Assembly (NCBI GenBank): GCA_000827265.1
Contig: KN834750.1
Coordinates: 1,961,297 to 2,025,296 of the forward strand
Direction of reading: 5' to 3'
Source: Collybiopsis luxurians FD-317 M1
Taxonomy: Eukaryota > Basidiomycota > Agaricomycetes > Agaricales > Omphalotaceae
DNA length: 64,000 bases
The notes under the pieces are model-generated. The model saw nothing but the letters and a program-made list of their open reading frames with translations, was not told where the DNA came from and did not search any database. Made by a program: the position numbers and the translations under genes. Below, piece by piece: positions 23,435 through 34,500 of this stretch (the stretch's first letter is position 1; each line of letters begins with the position of its first letter).

Positions 23435-24196
23435 ATGTCCAACAACTTGACGACACGCTTTACTAAGCTGAACAATGTGAACTACACTGCATGGTCCATC
23501 ATGATGGAAGCTGAATTCATCTGAAAAAGCTTGTGGACTGACATCGTGGAGATCACTGTTGATACCAATGACAAGGCTGCCAATGTAATTGCTGCTGAGG
23601 TAGCAGCCAAGAAGGCAAAGTGCAAGAATGACAAGATGGCTCAGGCTCACACTGAGATGATTCTCTGTGTTGATCCCAGCCAGCTTGCTCACATGACAGC
23701 GACGGATCTGATGGAGATTTGGGAGAAGCTGCAGAATGTTCATCGTGGCCAGGAATTCGCTATGAGTTTGGCATTGAAGCAGAAGTTTTTGACTTTGAAG
23801 AAGGGTCGCAGTCAGACTATGCAGGCCTGGATTGGGGAGATACATGCTCAAGCTTTCAAGATGGAGATGGCCGGAATTCCTGTTGATGATCAGGATATCA
23901 TTCTCACCCTCACTCTTGGACTTCCCTCCTCTTACGACAACGTCATCATTGCTCTTGATTCAACTAGCCCCATTGCTCTCACTGTTGACTACATGATCAC
24001 ACACTTGCTTAATGAGGAAACCTGCCAACTCAGTAACTGTTCCTGTACCCAACCAGCTCCCAACAACACTGCCGATGATGAAGCACTTGTTGTTGCTCCT
24101 GTACACTGCCGCCCTGTATCTGAGATCACCTGTTTCTTTTGCCTCAAGAAAGGTCATTATTGTGCTGATTGCAAGAAGTGCAAGGCTTGGGAATGA
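23435..24196 (+). pseudogene. Copia-type gag (UBN2-like) with zinc knuckle, one premature stop
   Basis: Starts at ATG 23435 (MSNNLTTRFTKLNNVNYTAW), a typical Copia gag opening with the YxxW motif. TGA at 23522-23524 stops the frame after 29 codons; the same frame then stays open to 24196. The rest has the helical core of gag-polypeptide proteins (IWEKLQNVHRG, FLTLKKGRSQTMQAWIGEI, LTLGLPSSYDNVIIAL) and a CX2CX4HX4C nucleic-acid-binding knuckle at 24131-24172. The single stop in an otherwise clean frame suggests recent damage. The product would package element RNA in cytosolic particles. Confidence 0.85.
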
Positions 24197-24348
24197 AGCC
24201 AGGCATCTGGGGGTGTTGCCATGGATGCTGAAGTTGATAGCTCTGATGATGAAGCATTCTAGATTCGACGGTGTATTGCTGTATGATGTTCTCATATGTC
24301 TTCTTGATTTCCTTGATCTTTGTTGCTTGCGTACCAATTGTGGGGGTG

Positions 24349-24556
24349 TGTTGGAGATAACAGTGGAACAAGTTTCAATTGGATCGCTCACATATTTGTT
24401 TTTTGCCTTTGCTGTGCTTAGGATAGCATTGATAGCTTATTTTATTTAGCATATCTACATTTTCTGTATATAAAGTATGTACTAGTCAATAAATCCTTAG
24501 TGTGATTGACCTGCGCATTTGCTATTGGTACTGGGGTTCCGATGATTTCCCCAACA
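24349..24556 (+). repeat. 3' LTR
   Basis: 208 bp, same length as the 5' LTR without indels; about 7 substitutions between them. Confidence 0.92.
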
Positions 24557-24561
24557 AACTC
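24557..24561. repeat. Target-site duplication, right copy (AACTC)
   Basis: Follows the CA end of the 3' LTR and continues into transporter sequence (ACTGTCATTAT), matching the paralogue at about 28223. Confidence 0.9.
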
Positions 24562-24889
24562 ACTGTCATTATTAATGCACAGATAACTCCGAAGAGCTCA
24601 AGACCACAGCAAACTAGGAGGTGATGTCAATACTCAAAGAATACATGCTTTATGCCTTGTAGCCGTTTGTTCGGCAGCGTTTGTTCGGTAGATGAATAGC
24701 CTGATTCTATGTTGATCTTTCTCTTATTTATTGTGGTTTGACTATTACATTTAGTGTCCATCTATACCACATTCAACTTTATTGTGATGTATTCGAAACT
24801 GTGTCTTTGAAACATTTGCTTGGTGGAGTCGGGAATTGCTGCCGCGCCAAGGATAATTTATTGTATTTGGCCGAATAACATTTAATACC

Positions 24890-25275
24890 ACTCCACAAAA
24901 CAATTTTATATCGCTTGTTCGTAAACACCCTGTATTCGACATCCCCGCCATGTACTAGCACCGTTGGACATCGCGCAAGGTATCTGTCACAGCTACATAG
25001 TCGACGATGTCCTATACCAAGAAGTCAAATCGTGAAAGACTGACTTGCATGCTTTGTCCCAGGACTAGATGTTAAATAAATACTGTCGAATCCTTTCAAA
25101 TCCATTAATGCAGTTTCCGCGGAGGGAGATATAAAACCGTGGTATCAAGGAGGGAAATATATTGATATAACATGCTCCGAGAAAGCAACAGGAGTCTTAC
25201 TTCATGATCTGCAATCGAGCTACTAGTCTTGAGCATGAATGGAAATCTTCAACACCTGCTGTCTAGGTAAGGTTC
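24890..25275 (-). pseudogene. Detached 3' end of the GH3 beta-glucosidase gene, copy 2
   Basis: Matches the same part of the intact GH3 gene as copy 1 (CACTCCACAAAACAATTT, GAAGTCAAATCGTGAAAGACTGA, ATAAATACTGTCGAATCCTTTCA). It is closer to the intact gene than copy 1 in places. Only the last exons are present and the frame is broken. It lies directly upstream of P450-2, just as copy 1 lies upstream of the broken P450. Confidence 0.78.
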
Positions 25276-25464
25276 GCAATTATTCTAGCTTTCTTTGGGC
25301 GATGTAGTCTGGCTGCCAACCGGCACCGCAGGTAACCTTTGACAAATTGACCCGGAAGACAGATGTCAATATTTATATGGTCAGCAGGTACCATGAATAA
25401 AATGACATGAAAATTAAAACTCAAAGTCTGTTCACTTCAGTCCCACCAGGTTCCACCCCACTTG

Positions 25465-27420
25465 ATGTATTTCTTGCTTGCCTCGTTATTTTTCTCCTAC
25501 TTGATAGCACTAGCTTTTTACCGACTTTTCTTTCATCCACTTCACAAATTTCCGGGACCAGCCCTTGCTGCATTGACTAACTGGTATGAAGCATATCACA
25601 ATATAGTTCGAAGTGGAGGGCTGGTGACCGAAATTGAAAGACTTCATAAGGTGTATGGTGAGCTTCAATCAATCCTGGAGTGATGTTTGCGCCAAATGTT
25701 TACTTTCAGGTCCTGTGGTTCGCGTTGGTCCAGATACTGTAGGTTACAGATGATCATCCGTGTTGCCAGGCATTTTCTTTACACGCAGGATGTCAGCTAC
25801 ATTTTAACAGTAGTCAAGCCTATCATGATATCTACACCTATGGGTCGACATTGGTCAAAGAGCCTGATTTCTATTACAGTACCCTGGTTCATGCACCTCG
25901 GGGTCTGATTAGTGTATGTGATCCTCAGGAAGCAAAGAGTAGAAGAGGATTATTGGCACCCTTATTCTCACGTCAAGCATTGATTGAACTGGAACATACA
26001 ATTCAGAAAAAGGTACAAATGTTTTGAACCTCGTCATTCTTCCTAACTTTATCATGATTTCTTAATTGGTACCCCAATACAATAGGTCGACCAGCTTGTA
26101 GCTTTGCTGGAAGAGCGTCACACTGCTCCAGAATCTAGTGCAAATATGCACTCCGCTTATCGTTCTCTTACTACTGACATCATTACCGAATTTTGCTTTG
26201 CGGACTCTACGAACACCCTAGCCGATCCGGATTTCGCTCATCCAATCGTGACGAGTGTGCGCGACCTTATTAAACGACTTTGGATTCAACGTCAATTTCC
26301 TTTTATTATCAAGCTAGCGACTAGTGCGCCGCAGAAACTGGTTTTGTGGCTCTTCCCTGCTTTCAGAAGTTACGTGGACATGAAGGCCAGATACGAGCGA
26401 CAGATCGACGAACTCATGCACAACCCAGACGCTCTGTCCAATACAGATCACGAGACAATCTATCACCATCTTTTGGAGCCAAAGAATCCGGAATTGCGGT
26501 TATCCAGGACAGTGTTAGTCCAGGAAGCCTTTACCCTCGTCTCTGCCGGTAGTGATACAGTTGGGCATACCTGCACTGTTGGAACATACTTTGCACTTCA
26601 AAATCAATCAATTTGTCAAAGAGTCACTGAAGAACTTCGTGAAGCATGGCCTGACAAAGGTAGACCAATGAGCTTTGTTGCCCTTGAAAAATTACCATAC
26701 TTAGTAAGCATTATATCGCATTGACATTATCATATTGAGTGAATCTATTTCTCAGACTGCATTTATCAAAGAAACACTTCGTATTTCTATTGGTCTCATC
26801 CACCCTCTTCCTCGCGTTATAGCTCATGAATCCACGCAAATAGGTGGGCTAAAAATACCTCCTGGCGTGAGTAATCTCGTGGTCTGTCGACGTGCAAATG
26901 CTAATCTCCTCCTATGAAGACTACTGTGGAAATGAGTCACTTCTTCATGCATATGAACCCAGACGTCTTTCCTGATCCATATACATTTAACCCGGATCGA
27001 TGGCTGGCTGAAGAGACCAAGGAAATGTCCCTTGATTTTGTTGCATTTAGTAAAGGACCTCGTATCTGGTAAGCTCAGGGTCCCAGAATAAGAAAAAATC
27101 ACTGAGATGCATCTAGTCTGGGACTCAAGTACGGGGACTTGTTTTGTTTTCTTATTCCATAGATCTCAGGCCTCTTCTCCACAGTCTAGCATGGACGGAG
27201 CTGTATCTCATCTTTGGCAATCTTTTTCGAAGACTTGATTTGATGCTTGTTGACAAGAACAAGTAAGTTTGCTCTGCGGGATTCCACAGGCTGAGTATCT
27301 CTGATTTGCATGATGTGCTATAGGCCAGGTGATTTCAGCCTTGAGAAACCATCGGATTATGTTATCCCTCAGTGGAATAGATTCAGCTACAAGGTGTTTG
27401 TAAAAGGAGCGTTTGAATGA
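25465..27420 (+). CDS. Cytochrome P450 (P450-2), paralogue of P450-1
   Basis: Start ATG 25465 (MYFLLASLFFSYLIALAFYR anchor), hinge FFHPLHKFPGP, PVVRVGPDT, YTYGSTLVKEP, LFSRQALIELEHTI, I-helix SAGSDTVGHTC, K-helix KETLR, NPDRW, haem loop FSKGPRICLG and the C-terminal VFVKGAFE. The haem Cys codon is again split by an intron (27069). The acidic/alcohol pair of the I-helix is kept as DT. Exon structure is the same as P450-1. The P450 family is an ER-bound monooxygenase needing a reductase partner; the substrate is unknown. No lesion is seen, so it is probably functional. It is convergent with MFS2, 575 bp apart. Confidence 0.92.
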
Positions 27421-27995
27421 AAAGCTAAGTATTGTGGTCAAGTACTAAGGTATTGCAGTTGTCCTATGCACAATGACTGGAGGGCAGAATTAATAACAAG
27501 CAAAGCGGCGGGTTGAAAGGGTATATGTTACGCTCAAAATTTCCACAAACTATTAAGGCGGTCCAGATAAAATAATTTATTTTTTTCCTAAGCTTGGTCC
27601 CTTTGCTCTTTAGAAACCATTTTCGAGTCATGGTTTATGATTGAAGAGAGCTGTTGAATAGTCCGCATTCGTAACAAGGCCTGGCAGAAATTGTGGCAGC
27701 GAGAATTATTTGAATGGGATGGTTGGGCCTTGAGAGACGCTGCTGCATACTTAGACGATCCGCATAGACCCCTGAAGCTAGTGCCTATGATCATGCTTGT
27801 TTCCGCAATGACTCTCCTGCGACTTCATTGCTAGTACACTGTGCGTGTCAAATTAACTCAGCCTGATTGGGTTCAAAATGTTCAGCAGCAAATTCATAAA
27901 ACTATGATACAACACGCCAAGCCGCGGTTAGTATTGAAAAAACTTTCGTGTATATCCTACAAGCTTCAAAGAAAATGGAGCATTATTACCGTTAT
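27421..27995. other. Intergenic between convergent P450-2 and MFS2, duplicated
   Basis: The part from about 27780 (ATGATCATGCTTGTTTCCGCAATGACTC) recurs almost unchanged at about 22725, and more distantly (GTCAAATGAACTC..., CAGCAACAAATT) at 17280-17345 below MFS1. No gene is seen. Confidence 0.6.
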
Positions 27996-30402
27996 TCAAA
28001 TGAGGTAGCGGAAGGAAGGAGCCTGCATAATCTATTAACAGCTGAAGTGCAAGGAGAACATGATAGTAACAAACCTTGTCTGCGTACTCCGCAACATCCA
28101 CTCGAGCATCCTCTTTAGGTATACCATGTAGCTTATTTCTTCGGGCGTTGTCTAGTCGATAAGATATCTTTTAGGTGAAGGATGAGGTTTCGTATATTAT
28201 TGTTCTGCATGAAAACTCACCGTCATTATCAAAGCACAAATAACTCCAAAGAGCTCAAGACCACAGCAAACTAGGAGGTGACGTCAATACTCAAATAATG
28301 CATGCTTTATGTCTGACTTACCCGCAAATCCTTGGCTGTAGGTGGGGGCGATGGGATTTAGAGAACTTCAACGAATTCCAAGTGCAGCTTACATGTATCG
28401 CGGTGCCTCGGTGGTCGGGAAGAGATGCGATCCAAGTATACTGCCGCATTGTCCAATGGCCATGAACATTGGAATACCTGTCGCTTTCTTCGTCTCCGAT
28501 CCAAGATTGTGAGCGACTGACAGCAAGGCTAAGATAGTGCGCAAAATAAGTCGATGAGAACCACGTACACCACGCAATGATGATTCCGATGCTACTGTAA
28601 GTACCACTGGTGATGCAGAAGGTTGCGAAGTATCGAGCGTGGAGATTCTCGTGAGCGAAGAGGAGAATCCTGTATGGGTTCAAGGTCACTGGAAGATAAT
28701 CAGGCCTGATAGTCAGAGGGCACTTACAGGTACCCTGCGCCTCCTACAAGAGAGGCGGTAGCGATGGGAATACCTTATTGGGAGACTCTATATTTAGTAC
28801 ACATTCACGCCGAAGTCAAGACATACCTCTGCTTTGAAGTCTGTCGGATACCCAGGAGCTAACTGTAATTACGAACGCAGCAACAGCGTATGGGGGCACA
28901 GTCATCAACTGAACCTTGGCTTGAGCTATGATGTGGTAGTTTAGAATAGCTAGACATTGACATGATATCCACTTACAGAAGCCCAACGTCTCCAAGATGG
29001 TAGGCAAAAAAGCAGAAGTGGACGCCAACGAGCAGTTCAACGCAAAGTAGATTATTCCACCGCAGTAAACCTACACAGGGCAACGTTCAAGCGACGAAGA
29101 CTCAAGAGTCAGCAAATCGCTCACTCTCCAGTCTTGGAATGCCATCGTGATGTGAGCTTCACAACAAAAAAAATATGTGAGTCGACCGGTTATACGGGAC
29201 TAGCCATCCGTATGACACTTACATTTGTTGAGAACCGCTCCTACATCACCGCTGGTTCCACGATTCATTCTTCGTAAAGCTAACTCTCGTTCCCGTTCGT
29301 TCAAGAAATGAGTAGACTCTGGTCGGTCTGGAAGGAAGAAAAACGTAATTACTCCGAGGCAGACAGCTGGCAAGCCCTGTCGTGCATCGTATTCCGAGTA
29401 AGATCATGAGATGGAATGAAGTGCCTTGCATACCTCGATTATAAACAGAAGACGCCAATTACTGAATGGAATGACGGCGTTCTCAATGGCGAAGGCCAGA
29501 ATTCCACCGAATGCGCCTGCAACGGCCGCGAACCCGAACCAATAAGCCATCTGACAAAGGGTAAGTTGAGATCGCTTGTAGAACGGACAACTAACTCGCA
29601 GACCCATCTCCTCTTTCGTGTAGAATAAAGCTGAAAAGTTCCATTAGATTGCTTTCACGATATAGAGCGATAGGCCATACAGAAATAGAGCGGAATTGCG
29701 GGAGCAAATCCTGCTTCGAAAACGCCCAAAAACACTCGCGTGGTTATTAACCCACCAAAACTGAATGCGGTGGACTAGAAAAATCTGAGCTCCTGTCGTT
29801 TTTCCATTGCGGGGCTGAAATTCACCATAAGTGTCGAGCAGATACCCCACCCGATGGCTGCACAAGCTAGCCAGATGCGAGGGCGAACTAGCTTGGAAGC
29901 AATGGTAACAGGAACCGGGCAGACGATCTATGGTGCTTCCGAGCTTGAGAAAGCATAAAAATGTCACTGAAATGAATTTGACCCTCACGTAGGAAAAGTA
30001 GAACGCTGAATTGACCCAGTCGAACAACTGTCCCGTCGGATCCCCATGCAGCGCTAGAGGGCAAAGGAGCTATTAATCGGTTTCAGACTATTGATTACAA
30101 GACTCACCGTCTGCTGGAAGAGCAGGTTTATTATCATGGAGACCGACGAGAAAGCGAGCATTTCCCAAATTCGAACGATCCAAGTCTGCGAGTGATGGCT
30201 TTCAGGAACATCTCATTTAAACAAGAAGGAAATAGGACTGACAAGCAAACAAATAGAGCAAGCAAGTGATGGGTAGTATACGACGATCTAGCTTGCGAAT
30301 GAGTCTCTTTTCATCGTCGTACCATGTGCCGGAGTCTACAGCCTGTTCTTCGGTGATCACCTCCGTTCTCTTGTCTTGAACTTCCTTGCTGTCGTTGGAC
30401 AT
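27996..30402 (-). CDS. MFS permease, allantoate/nicotinate (Dal5/Tna1) type (MFS2)
   Basis: Paralogue of MFS1 with the same exon plan, start MSNDSKEVQDKRTEV (ATG 30402; an in-frame TTG lies upstream) and end APSFRYLI. Family landmarks: WYDDEKRLIRKLDRRILP, LDRSNLGNARFLVGLHD, FDWVNSAFYFSY, YTKEEMGLR, AYWFGFAAVAGAFGG, FSNWRLLFI, ASTSAFLPTILETLGF, SETKKATGIPMFMAIGQCGSILGS. Twelve helices are expected; I traced most of them through the split exons. It should act at the plasma membrane as a proton-coupled importer of an organic anion or amide. Position between P450-2 and the GH3 gene repeats in the broken unit to its left. Confidence 0.92.
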
Positions 30403-31595
30403 TGGTATCTTCAAGATTGCAAAAGAAGTACGCTATGAGTTAAAGACTCGTGAAACTCTGTGAGCTAGCGTTTTTAACTTGGAAAAGTTCACGTAAGAGC
30501 CACCTCGAACATTAGATGGGCTGTTGGGCGGTAGAACTTTTTTAGAGCCTTCAATGGTTCGGCCGATATTGTTCTATTGAGGTTGAACATACATAGACTG
30601 CACCGCTTGTCAAAGTTAGCTAGTCTAAAGTCGTTACTGTATTCCCGGAAAGAAAAGAAAATCGTTCCCCAATTTCCTCTACTCTTCTTTCTTTCCTCGT
30701 TTTGTTCGACTTCTGTTGAATTTTTGCCGTTATAGATGCGAGGAGCTGGGGAGATGAGTGGCGATTCGATAGTGACTTCGGTCCACCCTAATGTGTTGGT
30801 GACCATTCACCTCTTGAGTAAGTACACTGATGATATGCCGTTCGAAGACGCTAGAGAGACATTCAAACGTTCCCGCTGCTCCCAGCATGGTCTGTGCATG
30901 ATTGATCAACTTAACAGCATTCCAGGTCAGTGTAAAAAATAGAAACCGATTTCCTCTAAGCACCGAATCTGGCGGCAATGAGGAGGTTATTGATCCTGCT
31001 ATGCGGGGATCGCGCCGCTTCCGTGTAAGTCCGAAGTCTGTATAAACTTCCGAAGTGTCCAGGCAGGTTTGAGTTGAATTCATCGTATACACCTGACTAC
31101 CTTTATGCGAGGATCGTGATGAAACTAAGTATTCCTCCTCACAGCTCCTAGGTCCACACGGGTTTCACGTTATTCATATTGCGCATCTTATCGAATACGG
31201 GATACGAGCTCTAAGAAGTTTCCATTCTTGTCACGCAAAAGATTTGAGAGAATGCAGAGAGAATGAGAATAAAAGAACGAATTGTGCTGCAGTTTGTAGC
31301 CGGAAGCGGAAGTATGCACGTGATATGCCGAGAGTGCCAGTGCCGCCCGGGGTGCCACGAGCGCCTGAATTTTGACGCCTCGATTTTCTTCTTGCAGTCT
31401 GCACTTGCTGCGATATAACGTTGCCGTCGAGATTTCCTGTGAAGTGACATTCTCCTCCACAGCAGTTTAATGTTCACTCTCATTCTAATCAGAGTATTTT
31501 GCACTCACAAAGCTATACTAGAGAATAGCATTTACTCACGGCAGAAAACCGCTCCGCAAAATAATTTAACATCGCCTATCGGGCAAACTGACTGA
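30403..31595. other. MFS2 upstream region and GH3 3' flank
   Basis: 30940-31080 is similar to the region upstream of MFS1 (20390-20520). A frame of 120 codons (30730-31092, minus) overlaps it but its paralogous stretch at 20.4 kb does not keep the frame, so I do not call it. 31188-31504 also holds open frames without similarity. Confidence 0.5.
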
Positions 31596-34500
31596 CTAGT
31601 TTGTAATGGTACCCTGCAGTCGAATATCCCTGCTGCTAGCACCGATAGATATCGTGGAAACTCCGCTCGGAATCTGCCACTGCTCGATGGCGACGTTCCA
31701 TACTGAGAAGTCAAATCGCGAAAGACTGAGTGTGACTTGCGTGCTTTGTCCAGGGGCCAAATAAATACTGTCGAATCCTTTCAGGTTCTTTGGTGCAGCC
31801 GCCGCAGAAGATGGGAGGGAGATATAAAGCTGGGGAATCTAGGAGGCATACGTATCGGTAAAAGACGCCCCCAGAAAGTAGCAGGAATTTTACCTCATGT
31901 CCTGCCACCGAGCCACTGTTCTTCAGCGTAAACGTGACATTAACAACTGGGTCGTGAAGCCTAGCCTTATCATGAGCTTCAACGCGTTTCAGACCACTGT
32001 GACGGCCTTACCATGGGCTCAAAGATGCACCAGGTCCCGAAGGCGCGCTCGTACTGCTGGAGGTGGAACCCGAGATAGTCAAACCTGAGTAGTTAAATGT
32101 GGTGTAACTCAATCCAAAGCCAAATTCAAATCGAGGTTGGATATTCGCTTGATCAAAGTGGCGGTAGTCGATGAAAATACCCTCGCTATACGGGATAGAT
32201 AGGATATTCGAACCTTGGGTGTCGGTATAGATGACCTGCGCAGAATAATCGGTGACGGCCTTTCCAATTGTGTACGGGAGTCGACCACTGCGTCCCTGGT
32301 ATTAGATGGATATTTCATTCTTGAAAGAAGAAAGAAACCTTGGATTGTATGCGCCATATAAGATATCAACAAGACCATTGCCTGAAAGGAAGTTAATTTC
32401 GAGTCAAAAGGTGTGGAAAGTCCTCACCTGCTTCTTGCCCTGGTAATCCGCTCCACACCTAAAGCACACAGATTGGTGAGTCTGAGGAATGAAATTTACC
32501 AAAGTATAATATATACCACCGCGGTCACTAAAAGGTACACGAACATGTTAGGTTTCAAAGAAGGCAAAAGTCAGTTCGGTTCCGGAACGTACCATTGGGA
32601 TTATTGATCCAAGCCTCCATGATGATTGGCCCGACACTGTTGACTACGACAATGGTTTTAGAATTGAATTTAGCCACTTGCTCCACAAGAGCGTCTCCGC
32701 TATGCCAGGCTGCGAGATTGTTCCGGTCTCCCTCGTTTCCTGGAATGAAGTGAGTAGGAAGCACGAGCAAGGCCATATTTGTCAGTCGAACCTTCGACAG
32801 TCAGATACCCTTCCCCTGAGTCCGCTGGAATAAAATCATCAGCCCTTGTTAGCTATCTAGTATTCGAAGGTGAATACCAGTAATGAAGACCAGTGCAACA
32901 GCTTTGTTAGCTGCGGTTGTTGCTGCAGCATTTAGGTCTGTGTCGCTCAATGATGAAGATACTGTAGTCCCATCTTGAGCTGCTCGAGCTGTAATCGCAT
33001 CTACGGGCTTTTTTTGGGAAGGTTGTAAATGTGAATTCTCTGAAATACCAGCCCAGTCACGTACAGCAATAAGGTAAGGGAAGTTATCTGTCCCAGATCC
33101 CCAACCCATCGCCAAAACACCATCGTCGCCCGAACGGTCCGAATAACTGTCGAGAGAAACGGTTATTTGTATATCACGCCTTCAACGCATGGAGATGTAT
33201 CTATGTACTCACCCATTCGGTCCCTTGGAGCTGTTTCCTGCGCCATTTCCAATGATACCTATAGTGGATGGTTTGTTTAAGGGAAGGATTCCTCCGACGT
33301 TCTTAAGCAATACAGTGGACGCCTGGTCGATCTGACGGATCACGCTGAAGATCTCATTAGATCTTTGAAGAAGTAGCTGTGAAAAGAATCCTACTCTTTG
33401 TGGTCGGCTTGTACATTTACGTGAGTGTTCACTGGTGCGTTCAGGTTCCATGCGTCGAAATTCACAGCAGGGTAGCCCGAATCTTGGCCCACAAGATACC
33501 TACCGTGTCTGTTAGATATTCGCATAAAGGCCTCTCAAAGAAGTTACCATGCAGCGAGAACCCGAGTAGCCAAATCCTTCAAATCAAGAGTTAAGTGAAT
33601 CCACGGAACGAAGAGAGTATGCAATTTACATTGATTCTCGCTTGGGAGACCTGTCCGCTGTTGACTGCATTGATAAGGTTTTGGCCAAAGTAGCTAAGGT
33701 AGCGAGAGAGAGCATAAAATATGCCGTACTAAGTATACGATGATACTTTACCTTCCTCCTGCGCCTAGAGCTCCTTCATCTCCTGGCATAGTCATCTAGG
33801 AGTATTTACGGTGAATACAAAGAAAATTGTGAATGGAGGCTCGCATACATCCAATCCCGCATTGACAGATAACGTAGAGTGTGTCGCCGCCCAATCTGTC
33901 CATCAGTGTCTTAACTGGGATGTTGCTTTGCCAAAGGAGAGCCGACCGCACGTACCAGACATGACGTCTATTTTGCGTAAGATTAGCCAAAGCCAGCATC
34001 GATTCCAGACCGTTATACGTACATCCCGGGAATGCAAAGTCACCCTTTAGTATCTGATTCAATGTTCTGTCGTTCTCGCATGCATAAGTACTGTTGACTG
34101 GATATTTCTGCAGTCAGTGATGGCAAAGAGCGCCGACAGCAAGAAAAACCCACTCTGGTCTAAATGTCATAGGATGTGAATGTGATTATTTCAAGGAGTG
34201 GACTTGAGGGTCATCACGCACTGTAGCTACACATCACCGCGGCAACGTTGGCCTGCACACTGCGCAAGAACTACAAGCTGGGAGTTAATCATGTGACTAT
34301 ATGCGCTTCATCTGCTTACCGGAAGCCCGTAGATTTCATGTTCCTGCTCCCAAGTCAAAAGAAACTTTTAAGCGAGTTTGCAGAACTCATACCGTTCTGT
34401 AGATCATGGGTATGTTAGATGGCTATGACTGTATGTCATGAAATTACTACGGACCTATCGTCAACGTTTGAAGTGCTGGTCGTTCGAGAGTGCTCCTGTT

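Larger units (their letters stand above)
23143..24556 (+). mobile_element. Short LTR retroelement carrying gag only (Copia-like)
   Basis: 1414 bp bounded by 208-bp direct LTRs that start TGTTGG and end CCAACA, with a 5-bp target duplication. The interior has a Copia-type gag frame and no protease, integrase, reverse transcriptase or RNase H. A purine run (TGGGGGTG, 24341-24348) abuts the 3' LTR as expected for a polypurine tract. I could not recognise a primer-binding site after the 5' LTR. The two LTRs differ at about 7 of 208 positions by eye. Such an element would need pol proteins from a relative elsewhere. Confidence 0.92.
22917..24660 (-). pseudogene. Broken Dal5-type transporter, last exons only, split by an LTR element
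   Basis: Bases 22917-23142 and 24557-24660 together match the 3' end of MFS2 (27996-28318): the tail exon APSFRYLV, the exon encoding ...GVPKEDARV-AEYADK and part of the last helix. Similarity stops abruptly at about 24656 (CATGCTTTATG), so the body of the gene is absent. The element at 23143-24556 interrupts it exactly at an AACTC that is single in MFS2. Confidence 0.85.

Noticed and set aside
30730..31092. 120-codon minus-strand frame upstream of MFS2
   Set aside because: The duplicated sequence upstream of MFS1 does not keep the frame, which argues for non-coding similarity.
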